A stretch of 64,000 nt of DNA. Source: Triglochin maritima (lineage: Eukaryota; Streptophyta; Magnoliopsida; Alismatales; Juncaginaceae). Position 1 is the stretch's first letter. Every line of letters begins with the position of its first letter. The stretch covers positions 52,040,925 to 52,104,924 of the forward strand of contig OY821772.1 in assembly GCA_963682175.1 (NCBI GenBank), given 5' to 3'. This document shows positions 22,617 to 34,669 of the stretch, piece after piece. Made by a program: the position numbers and the translations under genes. Under the pieces are notes generated by a model. That model ran no database searches. It was given only the letters and a program-made list of their open reading frames with translations, and was not told the origin of the DNA.

Positions 22617-24763
22617 GAATATGTGATACTCTAATTTATTAGGAGTCTATTCTTGATATGTTGGTCATTAAGCACTGAGTATGACCATGTATGTAACATC
22701 TTAGCCTAACGTAGAATAATTAAAATAGATAACTTTAATCAAAACAAATAGATAAGTTAGATGTGGGCTTAAGTGAAATAAATGGTTGTTTTGAATTAAA
22801 TGGAATTAATGAGACCTTCACGGACTAGATTGCAATTTACCCATGACCTTAACCCAACCCAACCCAACGGTACCGACAGAAAGGGGTTTTTGTGGGTTTC
22901 TTCGGTAAGAGGGAAAATAGGTTGAGAAGAGGACAAGCAGGGAAGGGAGTTTGGGTGGTTTGTCGTTGTCGTCTTCGTCCTTCGTCGACTGCTTCTCTGT
23001 TGATATTTGACTAAGGTTTTAGTGTGGAAGAAACAAATCCACGTTATTATGACAAGGGGTTAGAGATTTATTGATTTGGTCTAGAAAGTTTTAGACAATA
23101 AGATTACTTCACTAGTAGAATTTTGAGTAAGTAGAGATGTGAGTACCCAAACCTTGAAGAGAAATTCAAGACTAATTGGATGTTTGTGTGGTTTTTGGAG
23201 AAGGAAGGGGGTGAATGCAATTTTCCCAAGCTTTCCACGTGTGGTGATGAGGAGAAGGAGTTGAGAGATGGTGGTTTGTTGGAGGTATAAAGATGTTGGA
23301 TATTAATCCAGATTCGAGTACATCGGGGCGTCTGTTGGTTCATTACTGACCTCCAAAAACATTATTTTTTATGATTATAAGAGGAAGATGAAGAGAGATG
23401 TGTGATAGGAGGGTAAATTGTCGCGTTATAGCTGTAGAAATGAGAGAATGACAAAATGGTAATCTGTTAGGACGATTTAAGTAGTTTTAGGGCGACGAAT
23501 AGTAGTTCAGTTCTGAAATTGCCTATTTGCAAGTCCTTGAAGAATTTGCTCAATAATTTTAAATTCGTTTCCAATATAATTTTGGTTTTAGAGATTAATC
23601 AGAGTCGAAAGATCGATCTCTTATATTCACATGTCGTCATTGATTTCTTCAACAAAATGGAACATGATTCTATGTAAACTATAGATCACTCAAGTCATCG
23701 TTTGGAAAGGTAATTGGTTTTCCTAAATCTTTTACAAAATTTTAAGAGTCAATAAGGTAACTGTTCTATCGACTTGATCTAAATGAAAAAAAGAGAACTA
23801 ATAACTGACGAGTCAAATTGGTCTGGCACTTCTGGCTCTTCGGAGTATACTGACTCTTATGAGAATAGGTCGGCGGACTGGCCTGACAGGGCAACTGGAT
23901 CCATAGTGGATCGTGTGGCAACGATAAGACCCAAGACTCAAATTTCATGTCAATTAACTGATACAAGTAACATATAAGGGCCTCACAAGAGTCTAATGTT
24001 AGAGAATTTGGGAATTGAACTACTGACTGTGAGGTTAGCTTATGCATTGACTGAAGACCGCAATGCGCCTGTGGTGGTAGTCCGAGTAAATATTAATTGA
24101 TTTTCTGCATTAATCTGAACTGAATTGAATTCGAACCGTAGTAGATCAAAATTGATGATTTGAAATATAGATGATTGATTTAATTTTGTTATGCATTAGT
24201 AATGCATTTAGTTGTTCATACGGATTTGATGATATTTCTTGCATGTTGGGTCCTTAATTTTAAAGATTCAGACGGATTATTCTATCTTTCTTGCAGATCT
24301 TGAAGCAGAATATGTTGGTTCTAGCTAGCAATCGTGTGGACAGTGGACATATAGTTTTTGCGGGTGGATAATATTGATTGACTGTGTTGGCTTTTTGGCC
24401 TTAATCTATGTTTTGATGATTTAATTAACCTAATCTTAATTATGATCATGTAGAGTAGCACACATATTGCATTGCATATATATTGCATGTGCTAACCTCT
24501 ACAGGTGATTAAGACTCATGGAAGGAAGGAAATCAAGTCAAGATTTGTAATAAAGCTATATGAAGACTTGTAATCTTGATTTTATTTTGAGTCTTAGGAA
24601 CATGTGTAAATTGAGCATACAAGAGCTAAAAACTTATCACATACACACTAGGTTCCTTAGAGAAGTCACACACAAAATTTCACCTTATTTGGACTTCATT
24701 AGATCACCCAAACCTTAGTCGGAAATCACTTAAAACCTAAACCCAGATTTCCCGTGTTAACCG

Positions 24764-25225
24764 GTCGACCGAACCGGTTCTCAGTTCGACCGGTTTATAA
24801 CAGACTCTCCACAGTGATTTTACCGAACTCTACCGGTCGACCGGTTCTACCTTTGCGGTCGACCGATCCCGGATTTTAATATGACCGTTTTCCTTGTCGT
24901 ATTCCTATAACGGTCGTATTCATATAAAACAAACTTAACCCCAAAATACATTCGGTAACCGGTCGAACGACGACCTTGTTTCGGTCGACCGGTTGAACAG
25001 AAACCAAATTTCCTGCTATCGGTTGACACATCTTCGTTCGACCGTTTCACCTTTGTCTCAACTGAATCCCCTGAACGGTCGACTGCACCATACTTTGGTT
25101 CGACCGTGTAACTTAAGTAGAGTTAAGTTCTAGCTCGTTTGTCCGATCGAGTATTCTTTTGTTCGATCGTTCTCCTTGAAATCAAGTGAACGGTCGACCG
25201 GTTTAGTATTTTCGGTCGACCGGTT
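24764..25225. promoter_or_regulatory. CGGTCGACCG palindrome array in family B LTR (copy 2, 5')
   Basis: Full palindromes and half sites recur about every 20-60 bp and stop about 90 bp upstream of the TATA box. The equivalent array in the 3' LTR is at about 28588-29052. Confidence 0.6.
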
Positions 25226-25316
25226 CTGGACAGATTTGCAGCCCGATTTTCTGCCATGTGTATCTTGCACAAAACACAATCAAATCTTGTCCAAACGGCT
25301 AGAAATCTTTAGGAGC

Positions 25317-25325
25317 TTATAAATA
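25317..25325 (+). promoter_or_regulatory. LTR TATA box of family B copy 2
   Basis: TATAAATAG preceded by AGGAGCT. The same box is conserved in the LTRs near 17706, 21544 and 29145 and, on the minus strand, near 38482. Confidence 0.7.
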
Positions 25326-25885
25326 GATGATCAAGACTTGTTGTTAACACAACTCTCCAACTCCAATTGTCCCAACTCATTAGAGAGAAACCTTAATCCT
25401 CAAAGCTCCCAATTCTACACTCTATAAGCCTAAACTTCACACACTTGATCAATTACTCATCCTACTCAAAGTGTGCTCAATTAGAGAGTGAATCCCACTC
25501 AGTTACAAAGTTTGTCAAAATAAGCAAGGACTTCGGTGAAAGCCCGAAGTGTCCCTCTCGGATTGTGATAGGAAGGATTCAAGCAAGCGAGGGTTGTTCG
25601 CGTTGCTTGTGGTGTAAAGGCGTTCTCTCCCGGCCCGGAACATGGAGTGGATAGTGAAGACGTAGGCGGAGCTCGCGGAGTCAAGCGGAGCTTACAAGAG
25701 AGGACTAGGACCCGGGTGGGGTGCCGAACCTCTATAAAAATCCCCCGTGTCGATTGTGGTTTGCATTATCTTCCTCTACTTGCTTGTTTAGTTTTAATTT
25801 CCGCTGCTTTTCTTTGATTGTCTAAACAAGTAGGTGATTAGCTTAAAAGTGATTAGTGGACCCATAACCCACACGATCCTACATT

Positions 25886-25897
25886 TGGTATCAGAGC
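25886..25897 (+). other. primer-binding site, initiator tRNA-Met type
   Basis: TGGTATCAGAGC two bases after the 5' LTR, complementary to the 3' end of plant initiator methionine tRNA, as in most Copia elements. Confidence 0.85.
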
Positions 25898-25935
25898 CTT
25901 GTTAGCTAAATTCTATACTTAATCGTATTTTTAGC

Positions 25936-27581
25936 ATGGCTAGCACATCTAATCACTTAGAGGGTTTATGCACCACAAAGCCTCCTTTGCTTAATGGGTC
26001 AAATTATGATTATTGGAAAAATAGAATGAAAATCTTTTTAATATCAAATGACCTTAAGTATTGGAAGTTTATTCAAAATCCATACATACCCCCAAATGAA
26101 GATGATTTAGATTCTCTAGCTAGGGCTCAAATGAAAGAAATTGAAATGAACTCTAAAATCATGAACATTCTTTATTGTGGCCTTAATGAGGGAGAATACA
26201 ATAGAATTAGGGGTTGTGAAAGTGCAAATGAAATATGGCATAGGTTACAAATGCATTATGAGGGTGATAGCAAAACCAAAGAAACTAGGATAAGTCTCCT
26301 CATGCATAAATATGAAATATTTTCTATGCAAATCGATGAGAACATAAGCGACATGAACACTCGCTTCACCAATATTACTAACTCTATTTTGATTCTTGGA
26401 AGAATGATAAATGAAGGAGAGATGACTCGAAAATTCCTTCGGTCGTTGAGCAACGATTGGGAAGACAAGGTCGTCGCAATTGAAGAATCGCACGATCTTT
26501 CAAAATTGAAGATGGAGGAGCTCATTGGAAATCTCATGGCCTATGAGCTCCAATTGAGTCATCGAAAAGAGAAGGAAGCTTCCAAGAAAAACTCCACCGT
26601 GGCATTGCATGCAAACTTTGATGAGCCAAGGAGAGTGGAAGAAGATGACATTGAGGTACTTGCCCAAGACTTCTTCAAATACATCAAGAGGGATAAGGAA
26701 GAAAAGAATGAAAGAAGAGGTAGAAGAAGTGAGAAAAGAGAAAAAGAAAAGGAGAAGGAGGAAAGTGAAAATGAGAGAAAAGAGAGGGGGAAGAAAAATG
26801 AGAGAAGAGAGAGGAGAAGAGTAAGAGGAAAGAAAGGAAGGAGGAAGCTCACAAAGCCACTTGGGATGACTCTTCATCTCCATCATCATCATCCTCTTCC
26901 TTGCAAAGTAGAAGAGAGGTTGCCCATTCATGCTTCATGGCCATTGACGAAGAACAAAGTGAGGTAGCTTCTAACTCCTCTAAATCTTATTCCACTAGAA
27001 GTAATTCATGTTCAAGTAAATCATATTCTAGTGCTAGCTCTAATTCTAACTCTAATGATGAATCATATACACATGATGAGCTACAAGATGCATTTCATGA
27101 TTTAGTTAAACAATATGAGATCATTTGTGAAAAGAACAAAAATGCTAGAAAAACTATAAATGATCTCAAATGCCAAATTGAATTAATCATGAATGAAAAG
27201 AATGAGGTGGTTGCTAGACTTGAATCAAATGAATCATCACTTGCTAGTCTAAGTAAAACACCTATTGTTGATGAACATTTAGATCTTAGAACTTCAAATA
27301 TGCAGTTAAGGAAAGATCTAGAAATGTTCACTAAAGGAACAAAAATGCTTGATATGCTCTTAAGTAGTCAAAGACAATCCTTAGCTAAACATGGTTTAGG
27401 ATACAATGTGCAATTGAAAAACCATGTATCTCATACTACTTTAAATGACAAGCATTTATTTGTTAAGTCTATTTCCTCAAGTGTGTGGGCACCCAAAACC
27501 AAAATGGTTTGGATCCCAAAAGCTAATGTTCAAGGACCCAAAGTTGTTTGGGTACCTAAGTCTACACTTGTAGGAGCTTGA
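25936..27581 (+). pseudogene. gag of family B copy 2, frameshifted
   Basis: The N-terminal frame (25936-26967) is open and nearly identical to copy 1, without its first stop (reading NDWEDKV). A frameshift in the purine-rich Glu/Lys/Arg segment, at roughly 26800-26870, moves the remainder to another frame. That part carries the Ser-rich segment, the coiled coil and the terminal WxPK motifs (27581 end). Copy 1 is in a single frame through this region, so the shift is a defect of copy 2. No CCHC knuckle, protease or polymerase is encoded. Confidence 0.8.
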
Positions 27582-28211
27582 AGAGGATATTGGTGGTGAC
27601 CGGGCGAACCAAAGCATCGAATTCAAATCTGGTTGCATCACCAAGTCAAGATTGTAGCTAATTCAAGACTCAAGTTGGTATAACTTTCTATCATCTACAA
27701 TTCATGTTAAATTAGCTCTAGTCTAGTTTATGTGCTTAAATGTCATACATTTAGAGTTCAATTCATTGAAAATCATTACCCTATTCATTGCAAATCAATT
27801 ATCACATCCATTGATTTTAATTGTCAAATTTTAAGTGGATGTTAGAATAAGGCTTAAGTTGAAACTTAAATGAACTTAACTTGAATCATACTCATAGTTT
27901 CCATGTAGCCTTATTGATAGGGGGAGCTTAAATGTTATATCTTTTAGAGTAATGAAGTGCAAAATTTAGGGGGAGCAACTTCATTACAAGACATCTAAAA
28001 TTCTATGCTTAAAGTCATAATTGTTATTGTTTTTTGATGGATGTCAAAGGGGGAGAGATAATTAAGGGGGTAACTTGGAATTTGGCATAAAATTGAATAA
28101 AAACTATGCACATCCATAGGGGGAGCATTAATATGCATAGTTTACATATACAAATTCCATGTATTTAGATAAAATTAAGATATAGGTTGCCATCATCAAA
28201 AAAGGGGAGAT

Positions 28212-29710
28212 TGTTGGCTTTTTGGCCTTAATCTATGTTTTGATGATTTAATTAACCTAATCTTAATTATGATCATGTAGAGTAGCACACATATTGCATT
28301 GCATATATATTGCATGTGCTAACCTCTACAGGTGATCAAGACTCATGGAAGGAAGGAAATCAAGTCAAGATTTGTAATAAAGCTATATGAAGACTTGTAA
28401 TCTTGATTTTATTTTGAGTCTTAGGAACATGTGTAAATTGAGCATACAAGAGCTAAAACCTTATCACATACACACTAGGTTCCTTAGAGAAGTCACACAC
28501 AAAATTTTACCTTATTTGGACTTCATTAGATCACCCAAACCTTAGTCGGAAATCACTTAAAACCTAAACCCAGATTTCCTGTGTGAACCGGTCGACCGAA
28601 CCAGTTCTCAGTTCGACCGGTTTATAACAGACTCTCCACAGTGATTTTACCGAACTCTACCGGTCGACCGGTTCTACCTTTGCGGTCGACCGATCCCGGA
28701 TTTTAATATGACCGTTTTCCTTGTCGTATTCCTATAACGGTCGTATTCATATAAAACAAACTTAACCCCAAAATACATTCGGTAACCGGTCGAACGACGA
28801 CCTTGTTTCGGTCGACCGGTTGAACAGAAACCAAATTTCCTGCTATCGGTCGACACATCTTCGTTCGACCGTTTCACCTTTGTCTCAACTGAATCCCCTG
28901 AACGGTCGACTGCACCATACTTTGGTTCGACCGTGTAACTTAAGTAGAGTTAAGTTCTAGCTCGTTTGTCCGATCGAGTATTCTTTTGTTCGATCGTTCT
29001 CCTTGAAATCAAGTGAACGGTCGACCGATTTAGTATTTTCGGTCGACCGGTTCTGGACAGATTTGCAGCCCGATTTTCTGCCTTGTGTATCTTGCACAAA
29101 ACCCAATCAAATCTTGTCCAAACGGCTAGAAATCTTTAGGAGCTTATAAATAGAGGATCAAGACTTGTTGTTAACACAACTCTCCAACTCCAATTGTCCC
29201 AACTCATTAGAGAGAAACCTTAATCCTCAAAGCTCCCAATTCTACACTCTATAAGCCTAAACTTCACACACTTGATCAATTACTCATCCTACTCAAAGTG
29301 TGCTCAATTAGAGAGTGAATCCCACTCAGTTACAAAGTTTGTCAAAATAAGCAAGGACTTCGGTGAAAGCCCGAAGTGTCCCTCTCGGATTGTGATAGGA
29401 AGAATTCAATCAAGCGAGGGTTGTTCGCGTTGCTTGTGGTGTAAAGGCGTTCTCTCCCGGCCCGGAACATGGAGTGGATAGTGAAGACGTAGGCGGAGCT
29501 CGCGGAGTCAAGCGGAGCTTACAAGAGAGGACTAGGACCCGGGTGGGGTGCCGAACCTCTATAAAAATCTCCCGTGTCGATTGTGGTTTGCATTATCTTC
29601 CTCTACTTGCTTGTTTAGTTTTAATTTCTGCTGCTTTTCTTTGATTGTCTAAACAAGTAGATGATTAGCTTAAAAGTGATTAGTGGACCCATAACCCACA
29701 CGATCCAACA
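28212..29710 (+). repeat. 3' LTR of family B copy 2 (1499 bp)
   Basis: Starts TGTTGGC after AAAAAAGGGGAGAT and ends CCAACA (5' LTR: CCTACA). Palindrome array at about 28588-29052 and TATA box near 29145. Confidence 0.93.
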
Positions 29711-29955
29711 GACTGTACACGTGAAACAGTTTACTGGTTGTGTATTTATTGATGGTGTTATTGGGTACTATTGTGTTTCGAGATTTTGTAATTTAATTTG
29801 ATGTAAATTTGTAAAATATTCTACATGATCTTGTATTGTCTCACATTTATATATACTTATATATATTACTGACCGGTAATGTCTTGAATTTTGTTAATTT
29901 TTTTTATTTGTTCGCTTCCGTATTTTTATTGTCAAATTCAGGATGTTACAATATA

Positions 29956-30875
29956 TAACTCTGTAAGTTTACGCATAAGGTTAATTTAGTTGATGGACTT
30001 ATGATCTTGAATTGACCTGGACCAGGAGTTGAACCCCCACATCTTGAAATCCATGTTTGTTAACGCTTTAAAAGAAAGAATACGATCATATTTTGTCTTC
30101 TCCTAAAACGTGAGAACTTATTTTTATTTCTGAGATATACCAGCAGCGTTCCACATTTAACCTACACTTATTTGAAGTTGATAATAATGAAAGAAGACTT
30201 CTGAGTTCTGAACCATCGGATTCCTTTGTATTGGAGTAAATTACTTCATAATGCTTATCATAATTATCGCAACTTCAGCTCACGACTTCACAAGAAGACA
30301 TACAGGGAGACGTGGGTTCCACATCACTCATTGGGCGGAAATTTTGGACCACATTGATCCTGATCAAGATGGAAGGAGGAATCAAACAATTAATATTCAA
30401 TATTAATTGGATTCCTCTGCCATGGCACACAGGCCCCAATAAGATAAATTTAACAACTGGATAACAATAAAATTGATTTGTGGTTCTTTTATTTACTTTA
30501 CGACTCCATCTCATTTTAAATCTAAACTGAGCTAACCCAGTTGTTTCGTTCATTAATAAGCTTTCATTTTCGATCCCCCACATCAATTGACACGTATGAA
30601 AAAGTAGTACGTGCACTTAATTCTTATTTAGCAATTAAGATATTACCGTTTGGTTCTTATTTTGCCGGCGGGCATTTCCTCCAAAATCACGTACTTCCTC
30701 GACATTAATTTATGATTTATTCCTAGGTTTTGGAGTTTTCTGAGGAATCTAACACCGAGAAATAATACTACAGTGGTCATTAGGAAGCTTGCAACTTTGT
30801 GGGGAATTTAATTTTTTTGGTTTTTTGTTTGACTTTTTTATTTCATTTTGAATCTTTTCAAATACGAGAATCCTA
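29956..30875. other. spacer without a supported gene
   Basis: AT-rich. At 30010-30085 the minus strand contains a tRNA T-arm-like GGGGGTTCAACTCC, possibly a decayed SINE, but a convincing A box and target-site duplications were not found. Confidence 0.4.
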
Positions 30876-32189
30876 ATCAGGTGTTTGTGCACTTGGAAAC
30901 TTAGGGAAAAAATAGATTCCATTTGATCAAAATTATTCATTGTGTTTGTGTCCGTTTAGGAAATGAAAAAAAGATTATTTGCTTAGGGTACCGAGAAACA
31001 ACTAAATTGGCATTTGTCATCTGATTTTGACTATTTAGCCTAATGTCATAAACAAATTAAACTATTTATTTAATGTCATAAAAAAATAAAATATTTACAT
31101 TTATATCATTCCGTCCGTGAACAGTAAACTTTTTCGTTAACATCCCTTAAAGATATTAATATTTAATGGAAATTTTGCAGAATCACCCTGAATAAACTAA
31201 AAATTCATAAATTTCAGTATATGTGTTGTAAAAATTGTAAAAAATTACTTAAATAATTTATCTACTCTATCATCTTTATCTTTCAACTTTTATTTCTTCT
31301 TTGTCTCTCACTAAACTTAATGGATCCATTACTTCACTAATGAAATTCGATAATTTTTTAATTTTAAAAATACAAAATAATTAATTATTTTTTATTAAAA
31401 AATATTTTTCTAATAAAAAGTCATTTTTTATATAAAATGTGTTTTTCCAAAAATATTTATTTTGTTGTATAAAAATTCTTTTATCAATTTAGTTGTTTTC
31501 TGGTGGCACCCAAGGAAATAACCAAAATATTTTCACTCTATTTCCCTCTACTATACATAATGTATTGAAATATTTCCCTCATTTACTCATACCCCTCACT
31601 GGAAACCAACAGAAAATACATCAAAGGTAAAAAATGTACATGTTTATCAAACTTATTTAATAATTATTTTTAATACATAAAAAATTAATTACAAAAGCAT
31701 TAAAATCAAAATTTTAAAATTAAATTTTCTTTAAAAAATCATGACAATACGTTAATAAATTATACAATAAGCTAGATAATAAAGATTAAGAAAACATCTT
31801 GAACTTCATATTGTCTTGTTAAAATAAAATTCTAAAATATATAATTTTACTTTTGAACAAGAGGTATATGTATAAAATATATACTTCTCACATCACATTT
31901 TTAAGTTTAATTAAACTAAAATGTGCATTGTCTATTTAAATCTTAATGTGCAACTTACTCTTCAAAATAAAATTATATATTTATATATACAACATTTATA
32001 GATAATATCAATTTCCAAAAATAATAGTTAATGAATTTAGTTTTTTATTTTCCAGTTGATTTCAGTGACTTACACAAACAACAGAATCTTAGTCAAAGGG
32101 AAACTAATTTCCTTTGATTTTATTTTTCGTTGTTTTCCTTTTGACCATAGGATCTATTTTTCAATAGTTTTCTGTGCACAAACACCCCT
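30876..32189. mobile_element. MITE-like element with about 50-bp terminal inverted repeats
   Basis: The left end AGGTGTTTGTGCACTTGGAA corresponds to the inverse of the right end, GGGTGTTTGTGCACAGAAA, and similarity continues through GAAAAATAGATTC-like sequence. The interior is very AT-rich without coding capacity. The ends resemble PIF/Harbinger- or hAT-type MITEs; no clear TSD was fixed. Confidence 0.5.
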
Positions 32190-32218
32190 TAAGATTCCAA
32201 CCAAACATGAGTTAAAGA

Positions 32219-32892
32219 AATGGTAATTTGCTTGGGTGCACCTCTGGCGTGGTGTTATTAGGACTTTGCTCATAGTTTTTGACTATTGGCTTGGGTGCAC
32301 CTATATGTCAATGTTATTTCCTTGGGTGCACCTCAACCGTTAATGACACTAACTCCGTTATAACGTCGTAACCGTACCGTTAGGAATTTTTTAATTTACA
32401 TACAATAATTTTAAAAGTCTTTAATGGTAAATATATAAAAAAATCGAAAACCTCTCTCCCTTTCTCTCTCTCTCTCTCGTTCTGTCTCCAAATCTCTCTC
32501 TCTAGTCTCTCTGTTCTCCCCACTTCTCTCCTCTTTTTCTTCCGTCCTCTCTCTCATATCCTCCATTTTCTCCTCTCTCTCTCTTTAAATTGTGATCCAA
32601 CTGAGAATAGAGACTAGAGAGAGGAGAAAAGTGAGGAGAAGAGAGAGACTAGAGAGAGGAGAGAAGTGGGGGAGAAGAGAGAGATTTGGAGAGAGGAGAG
32701 AAGTGGGGAGGAGAGAGATTGGAGAGAGGAGAGAGAGAAGAAAGGGAGAGAGGTTTCATGTTTTTATTTTTTATATTTAAACTTAACGATATTTTTAAAT
32801 TTATAGGTGTAAAGTGTCATAATAGTATGGTTAAGACATTATAACGGAATACGTCCTATTAACGATAGAGATGCACTTAAGCAAATACCATC
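32219..32892. repeat. long inverted-repeat element with CT-rich and GA-rich arms
   Basis: The ends ATGGTAATTTGCTTGGGTGCA and the inverse of TGCACTTAAGCAAATACCAT are complementary, and complementarity resumes around CCGTTATAA. The centre is a CT-rich arm (about 32450-32585) facing a GA-rich arm (about 32605-32755). TTGGGTGCACCT occurs three times in the left part. This looks like a MULE- or foldback-type MITE. Confidence 0.5.
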
Positions 32893-33194
32893 GATATTTA
32901 TGTACATCAAGCAAATTGTCGATAATCAACTGCAGAAGACCCTAAAAGAAAAGATTCCAACCAAACATCAGGAAAAGAAAAGAAAAAGAATACTGAAACA
33001 TTAATCTTTTGACGTACCCGAAAAGAGACACTTGAACAAGATTTCTCGGCCACCACATCTCCGCCGGAAGCACCAAATACCACCGGAATATTCCCGCCCA
33101 CCCGAACCCCAACGCCTACGATATTCCAAAAACACAATCAAACACCTCAATTTCGATCTTCCAACCAAGCCTTCAAAGAAAATAAAATAATTAC

Positions 33195-33659
33195 TTGTAC
33201 AGTGAGAAGAACAAGAAAGGAGGCGAAGAAGCTGATGTCATTCTTATAGATAGCCTTAACGGAAGTAACGATTTGCATCCCGTAAAGCCCACCGACACCA
33301 GAATTGGCTAAAATGGTGATCAAGACATGCTCCTTGACGTTAAAAGGTCCGGGGTTAAGACTGAATTCCCACTTCCTGCCCTTGAAAAACACTTTCTCCG
33401 GTAGAGTCTTCGCCATGAGGTGTCCGAGAGGCACGACAGCAATCTGGGCCGAGATGGAGGAAATGTTGATGGACTCCGTCCGGTAGAAGAAGAACTGGTT
33501 GAGGAACGAGAGCACGACGCACGACAGCATCTCGAGGACCCACATCCTGAAGGTGAGGACCGGGAGGGTGGGGTCGTCGGTGATCGGGACCGTCATGGCC
33601 ACTTGCGGCACCGGGTAATTCTCCTCCTCCTCCTCCTTGATCACTTTCTTGGGTTCCAT
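33195..33659 (-). pseudogene. oligopeptide transporter (OPT family), first exon, orphaned
   Basis: From the ATG at 33659 the minus strand reads a 155-codon exon. It has an acidic N-terminus ([15 protein letters not shown]), then [20 protein letters not shown], two or three transmembrane segments and the OPT signature [16 protein letters not shown]. It ends at Gln with donor GTAATT at 33194. This is the N-terminal fifth of a plant OPT peptide transporter. No second exon follows within about 3 kb. The only other OPT sequence is the last exon at 11593-12538, same strand and downstream, so both are probably ends of one gene whose middle was lost or displaced. A small MITE sits immediately upstream of the ATG. 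Confidence 0.82.
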
Positions 33660-33660
33660 G

Positions 33661-33816
33661 CAGTGGCGGAGACACATAGGGGGCAGGTGGGGCACCTGCC
33701 CCACCTAGATTTCCAAATTTCCCCCCAAAAAAATTTTATATCAAAAAAATCCCAATCCCCCCCCCCCAGATTTTAGAGTTTGCCCCACCCAAAAAAATCT
33801 GCTGGATCCGCCCCTG
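33661..33816. mobile_element. small MITE with CAGTGGCGGA / TCCGCCCCTG ends at the OPT start
   Basis: 156 bp with near-perfect 10-bp inverted ends (CAGTGGCGGA against CAGGGGCGGA) and an internal C homopolymer. TTCCATG occurs on both sides but offset, so the TSD is unclear. It separates two in-frame-looking ATGGAA starts of the OPT exon. Confidence 0.6.
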
Positions 33817-34312
33817 GTACTTCCATGGTGGAATGGTGAATGGTTTTGGTTGGGAGGAATGGAAAAACTTGTTGAGATTTAAGTGCTAATTAATGATAGT
33901 GTTGGAGGAGAATATGAAGATGCAAATAAGCCCGCCAACTAATGTGTTTAAGTACAAAACAGGATTAGAAGATTCACAAACGGAAGGTCCACAAGCGCCT
34001 AAGTTAGGATGGGCGTTACAAAAGTCTAGTTATGCGTACGTACATAGGATTTACTTGCTACCTTGGTTTAAAGTCATACTTAGAAAGTGATTTTCTAAAT
34101 GACAAATTAATATACGAACTATATGTTTCTAAAAAATGGTATTGTGACACATCAAATATATGGAACCAACGAGGGTTGTTTTACATCAGAAAAGTATGTC
34201 TACCCAAGAATGTTTATTGTATAACGCACAGTTGTACTATTATTGCTCAAGCACATGCAGCTTACGGGAGAGTGTATAATTGCTATAAAACTTGCCGTCA
34301 AAATGTTCAGGC

Positions 34313-34665
34313 CGTTGAGTAAATAGTCTCATATTGTTAAACATAAGTTGTGTGCAACACTTTATAATAAAATTAGATTCATTACCTTACACCTAAGTAT
34401 TTATGTTTTGTTGAGGTAGTTGACAAATCAAATTTCATATGGTATCATAGCGGATCGATCGACCTGTGAGGACTCACTCCAACCCATATTGTCCACGTAT
34501 AGACAGGAAAAAAAATCTCGATCACACGTGTGGGGGAGTGTTGAGCAAATAGTCTCACATTATTAAACACAAGTTGTTTGTAACACTCTATAATAGAATT
34601 GCATCAATTATTCTTCACCTAAGTGCTTAAATTTTATCAAGATGATAGACCAACCAAATTTCACA
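34313..34665 (+). mobile_element. TRIM retrotransposon (353 bp)
   Basis: Two 127-bp LTRs (34313-34439 and 34539-34665) beginning (TG)TTGAGYAAATAGTCTCA and ending TTTCAYA. The primer-binding site TGGTATCATAGC follows the first LTR at 34440, and a polypurine tract TGTGGGGGAG precedes the second. There is no coding capacity. The first two bases of LTR 1 are CG instead of TG, and flanking pentamers do not match. Confidence 0.85.
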
Positions 34666-34669
34666 TAGT

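Larger units (their letters stand above)
24385..25883 (+). repeat. 5' LTR of family B copy 2 (1499 bp)
   Basis: TGTTGGC start and CCTACA end. Palindrome array at about 24764-25225, TATA box TATAAATAG near 25317, then the transcribed R/U5 part with CCCGGCCCGGAAC. Confidence 0.93.
24385..29710 (+). mobile_element. complete family B Copia (SIRE-like, gag-only) copy 2
   Basis: Exact 5-bp TSD GACTG at 24380-24384 and 29711-29715. Order: 5' LTR (24385-25883), PBS TGGTATCAGAGC (25886-25897), gag region (25936-27581), G-rich untranslated region, polypurine tract, 3' LTR (28212-29710). Both LTRs are 1499 bp. I count about 17 differences between them by eye (about 1%), so insertion is recent. No pol domain is present, so the element is non-autonomous. 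Confidence 0.93.
22692..29950. mobile_element. solo Gypsy LTR (Tekay/Del-like ends), split by family B copy 2
   Basis: The left end TGTAACATC and right end GATGTTACA are perfect inverted ends. Flanking pentamers are ATGTA (22687-22691) and ATATA (29951-29955), one mismatch. Removing the nested element 24385-29710 and one TSD leaves about 1.9 kb with no internal coding domain, as expected for a solo LTR. Confidence 0.7.

Noticed and set aside
30010..30085. tRNA gene or SINE from a GGGGGTTCAACTCC T-arm-like sequence
   Set aside because: No cloverleaf and no convincing A box could be drawn.
33420..33776. Plus-strand frame of 118 codons over the OPT exon
   Set aside because: Antisense to the OPT first exon, rich in charged residues with no domain.
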